Below are positions 58,771-64,000 of a stretch of DNA of 64,000 nucleotides, piece by piece; the stretch's first letter is position 1; the number at the start of each line of letters is the position of its first letter. Below the pieces are notes generated by a model. That model was not told the origin of the DNA. It ran no database searches and saw only the letters and a program-made list of their open reading frames with translations. The DNA lies in assembly GCA_025449115.1 (NCBI GenBank), contig JAHLKC010000067.1:1-64000 (forward strand), written 5' to 3'. Position numbers and translations under genes: made by a program. Source of the DNA: Chytridium lagenaria (lineage: Eukaryota > Chytridiomycota > Chytridiomycetes > Chytridiales > Chytridiaceae).

Positions 58771-59860
58771 GGAAGCGTACAATGTAAGGGAGAAATATTT
58801 CAAGGGGTATAAAGGAGCATAACAATAAATACACAAAGGCAAAACGACAGAACGATAAAGCAGATGGGGCTTTACAACTCATCCAAGGAGATAAAGAGCC
58901 ATATGGAGGCTATCCCACATAGAGTGCATACGCCGATAGAGATATGTCATTAGAGTAAGGGAAAAAGGAAAGTGAGCTTCAAAAAGGCAAAAGAAGAAAT
59001 CAGCAAATCAAAGGTTGACCACATCAGTTGTCCGATGATGCTTTCTCCACGTTCCACTAAAAGCCTCGCGGCCGCTCGCGAAAGAGATAAGTGCTTCGTA
59101 TCTTTCAAAATGTGCAGTTTCCTTCCGTCAGTGGTGTACAATTCCACAAGGTGTGGAAAATAAAAGAGATAACAAGAAACAGATACATGAAATAGAGAAA
59201 CAAAACGTAAAGTCAAGCGGAATAATATGAATCAAAGGAAGATTAAGTGTGACAAAATACTTACGCTCGAATATCCTCCTCGTCTCCACCACCTCGAGTA
59301 GTCTTGAAAACCGCAAAATGAGTCCAGAGGTCAACGCTGTTGTGAATCGATGCAACACCCCTCTCGTAGATCTACACCAATAAACACCATCAAATTGATA
59401 TATCCCAGAAGGGTAAGTTGACTCTTCTCTTACCGAGTCAGCTTTATCATCACCATCCAAGTTCAACTCCCAATCCGCATACTTCTTCCAGTACCCAAAA
59501 CAAAGCGGGAATTTTGCAAGGAAATGGTCATAAACTGTCCGAAGATTGCTAATGTCCTCTGCCGAAGACTCCTTGGATATACCACCGTTGGCGGTCTCGG
59601 CGACTCTAATGAGGGCTTCCCAAGATGTAAAGTCGTCAGGGTTCTGTACGATTAAGAGGATTGACTGTCAACAAAAATGTTGTGGCGTTCTAGGATAAGG
59701 CCTACCGCAGACACCAGCCCCCAGTACTTTTCCCACTCGGTTTGAGGTTCAGTGGTCTCTTCCGTGTGGTTTCCTGTTACGATGGGGTTAGCACCATCAC
59801 AGACGGAATGGTTGGTGAGGGTTCTGCTGAGCTCTCACCATTTTGTTCGTCCATCGTCAT
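58771..59860 (-). pseudogene. Truncated 5' fragment of PRP39 (better preserved than the full-length copy)
   Basis: Starting MTMDEQNG at 59860 and spliced to NHTEETTEPQTEWEKYWGLV, it runs through QNPDDFTSWEALIRVAETAN, then HFLAKFPLCFGYWKKYADWE and IYERGVASIHNSVDLWTHFA to the exon ending near 59265, then a degenerate or intronic part, and breaks off at 58771. Its exons are in frame where copy 1 shows deletions, so it documents the original sequence. Lacking most HAT repeats, it is unlikely to function. Confidence 0.8.
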
Positions 59861-59963
59861 TTTCCTTTGATTTCTCAAACTTTTCTCTTCGTTGCACCAG
59901 CGTTGTCGTGCCTCATACCTTTTTTTTTTTTTTTTTTTGCTTGTCTAAAGAAAAAGAACCGTC

Positions 59964-61683
59964 ATGGCACCTGTCGAAGAAAGCGGGGATCTCATCCCAA
60001 GGCTTACAGACCCAGAAAACCCGGACATCACTTTCCGCACTCTCGTACGTCTCATAAACCATTGTTACCAGAATTCATCGCTAACGTTACGTAAAAAAAG
60101 GGTCTGGATCCAAAAATCTGTGATGCCTGCGAGAAACTCGGCTACAAAAACCCTTCTGACATTCAAGCAAAAGCCATTCCATATGCCTTACAAGGTAACA
60201 CTTCAAACTGATGATCTCTGAAACTCACTCCATTTACCAAGATCGAGACATTATCGGTCTAGCTCAAACCGGTTCCGGCAAAACCGCAGCCTTTGCACTC
60301 CCCATCATCCAAGCTCTCTGGGACAACCCTCAACCTCTCTTTGCATGTGTTATGGCTCCCACTCGGTAGATTTTTTACGTCGTTTAAATCCGATGCTGAC
60401 CCTATTTCAGTGAACTTGCGATGCAGATTGCGGAACAGTTTGAAGCTCTCGGGTCGACTATTGGGGTTCGCTGCGCTGTTGTGGTCGGTGGAATGGATAT
60501 GGTAGAACAAGCCATCACTCTGGCTAAAAAGCCCCACGTCATAGTCTGCACACCAGGACGTCTCGTCGACCACTTGGAGAACACAAAAGGGTTCAACCTG
60601 AAATCGCTGAAATACTTGGTGAGAATCAACGAAACGATTTATTGGGGATTAACAAAACCATCAGGTTCTCGATGAAGCCGATCGTCTTCTCGACTTGGAC
60701 TTTGGTGCTGAAATTGAAAAAGTACTTAAAGTCATTCCCAGGGAACGTCGAACCTTCCTCTTCTCCGCCACAATGACCACCAAAGTCGAAAAACTGCAAC
60801 GCGCCTCCCTCACCGACCCCGTCAAACTCGAAGTCACCACCAAATACTCCACAGTCGCCACCCTCCTCCAATATTACCTCTTCTTCCCCTTCAAACACAA
60901 AGAATGCTACCTCACCTACGTTCTTAACGAACTCGCCGGTCAAACCGCCATCGTGTTCACGTTGACATGTAATTCGTCGAGAAAACTTTCGTTGATGTTG
61001 AGGAATCTTGGGTTTCAGGCGGTTTGTTTGCATGGACAGATGACGCAGACTAAACGGTTGGGGGCGTTGAATAAGTTTAAGGGTGGGGAGAGGAATATTT
61101 TGATTGCCACGGATGTGGCGAGTAGAGGGTTGGATATCGCTGGTGTGGATGTGGTCATTAATTATGATGTGCCGCAGAGTTCAAAGGATTACATTCATAG
61201 GGTTGGGAGAACAGCGCGTGCTGGAAAGTCTGGAAAATCAATCACGCTCGTCACTCAGTAAGCCTCCCTCTACTTCACCACATCATCCCGTTTTTATATT
61301 AATGGTTCAATTCTATCAGATACGATATTGAATGGTACCAACGCATCGAACACTCGCTCCAAAAGAAACTCGACGAATACCCATTAGGTGTTGACAAATC
61401 TGCCGTTCTGATGCTCCAAGAACGCGTCTCTGAAGCTGTTAAATTCGCACACGTCCAGATGAAAGAGGAGGCCATGAAAGACCGGGACATGAAAAAGAGT
61501 AAACGTTGAGGGTTTCAGAGATGGGAACGAGTGCAGAGGATATGGATAATGAGGAGGATGTTAGCGCCAAGCTGTTTAAGAAACCGAGAGCGGATGGTGT
61601 GGGGGGGTGGGGGAGGACGGGGAGGGCGTGGGGTGGAAGGAGGTGGACGTGGACGTGGAGGAGGGAGAGGGAGAGGTCGTTAA
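59964..61683 (+). CDS. DDX47/Rrp3-like DEAD-box RNA helicase, copy 2
   Basis: Exons 59964-60044, 60101-60194, 60242-60365, 60411-60618, 60665-61257 and 61320-61683. Motifs in order: Q-motif region, [63 protein letters not shown] and an intact motif [12 protein letters not shown], followed by the DDX47-type [13 protein letters not shown]. It acts in nucleolar 18S rRNA maturation as an ATP-dependent RNA helicase. The C-terminus should be an RGG-rich tail, but a base is missing at about 61507 (giving an early TGA) and the G7 run near 61600 shifts the tail. Copy 1 keeps frame at the first site, supporting sequence error or allelic damage. This is the better candidate for the functional gene. Confidence 0.85.
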
Positions 61684-61841
61684 TTAGAATTTTGGTGGTG
61701 AATGAGTCATGTTGAGTATTTATGTTTAGGACCTCAAAAAAGTCCATTTCCAAAAATGACATTTTTTTCGTACAAATAACGAGTGTTGTTCAAAAAGTTG
61801 CATGCTTGCCATTCATACACTTTTTCAAACGACGATCCATC

Positions 61842-63587
<1,746 letters not shown>

Positions 63588-63664
63588 TTGTTTGCTGGTG
63601 CGGTTCATGCTAGGTGCGGTTCATGTGAGGTGTGGTTCATGTAATAACCTTTTTTTATATTTAT
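63588..63664. other. Short spacer downstream of fumarate reductase
   Basis: It contains a tandem pair of GTGCGGTTCATG-type repeats (about 63597-63641) in the 3' UTR region. Nothing else is seen. Confidence 0.4.
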
Positions 63665-64000
63665 TCAATGCATGCGTTTATAAACTTCATAAGGACTTTT
63701 TGGTGTACAACAATCTACATTCTCTAGGTTCTCAATGTGTTTGCCAGCATCGTTAAAATCCATCATCTATTTGATATATTAGCAAACCGGGTGTGGGTGT
63801 GTGAAAGGGAAAAGTTTGTATTTACCTCTCTCCAAAGTTTCACACCGCATTGAAGCGCAATGCGTGCAATTCCGCGCATGATAGACGCAGGTTCTTGCGA
63901 GGTTGCATTTGAGTATACATGAAGATGGGAGGAGGTTGAGACAGGTTATGCAGGATTCGGTGGGGATGAGGTTGACGGGGTTTGTGGTGAGGGTTGCTAA
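63665..64000 (-). CDS. Possible 3' exons of an unrecognised minus-strand gene (partial)
   Basis: A last exon 63766-63665 could encode MMDFNDAGKHIENLENVDCC and end at a TGA (63667-63665) after a good acceptor. A preceding exon could end at 63826 (RIALQCGVKLW, GTAAAT donor). The phases of the two do not join cleanly, so an indel or a wrong splice choice is involved. The gene would run off the right edge. Confidence 0.25.

Overview
This window is nuclear DNA of a filamentous or zoosporic fungus. Genes are dense, on both strands, and carry many short GT-AG introns of about 45-100 bp. The set of genes includes METTL3/IME4, a two-BIR Bir1, HRD3, PRP39, DDX47/Rrp3, RasGEF, FAXDC2-type hydroxylase, soluble fumarate reductase and U2 snRNA. 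A RO60/TROVE protein and a possible Crinkler-type header domain favour an early-diverging lineage, most likely chytrid-like; that placement is inference.

Layout. 0-20 kb is mostly single-copy host genes: a C1-domain membrane-protein gene (left edge, minus), METTL3 (minus) divergent from BIR1 (plus), a His/Asp-rich secreted protein, a protein with a Crinkler-like domain and a transmembrane/LEA-like end, a Ras GTPase ending in a CaaX box, HRD3 (ERAD), and a sterol-desaturase-family hydroxylase. 21-29.6 kb is a spliced Helitron Rep/helicase gene whose introns carry a GC-rich hairpin repeat. 29.7-33.1 kb holds unrecognised genes with further copies of the same hairpin. 33.6-48 kb returns to host genes: a Cys-rich surface protein, a RasGEF, a Gfo/Idh/MocA oxidoreductase, a Kazal-like GPI-type protein, U2 snRNA and RO60. 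48.4-63.6 kb is PRP39, DDX47 and fumarate reductase, rearranged by a tandem duplication of about 3.3 kb (PRP39 5' part + DDX47 + fumarate reductase 5' part). One copy was later entered by a 5.3 kb tyrosine-recombinase (DIRS/Ngaro-like) retroelement; the other copy preserves the empty site.

How genes relate. METTL3, U2 snRNA, PRP39, RO60 and DDX47 all act on RNA (m6A, splicing, RNA quality control, rRNA processing). Ras and a RasGEF lie 22 kb apart and could work in one signalling pathway. HRD3 and the hydroxylase share a divergent promoter region.

Caution. Many otherwise conserved genes are broken by one-base indels, mostly in or beside homopolymers. METTL3, BIR1, Ras, HRD3, RasGEF, RO60 and PRP39 are all affected. 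The pattern looks more like consensus sequence error than mass pseudogenisation, so spans are given for the whole gene with indels noted and no sequence is repaired. Exon limits quoted come from splice consensus plus reading-frame continuity.
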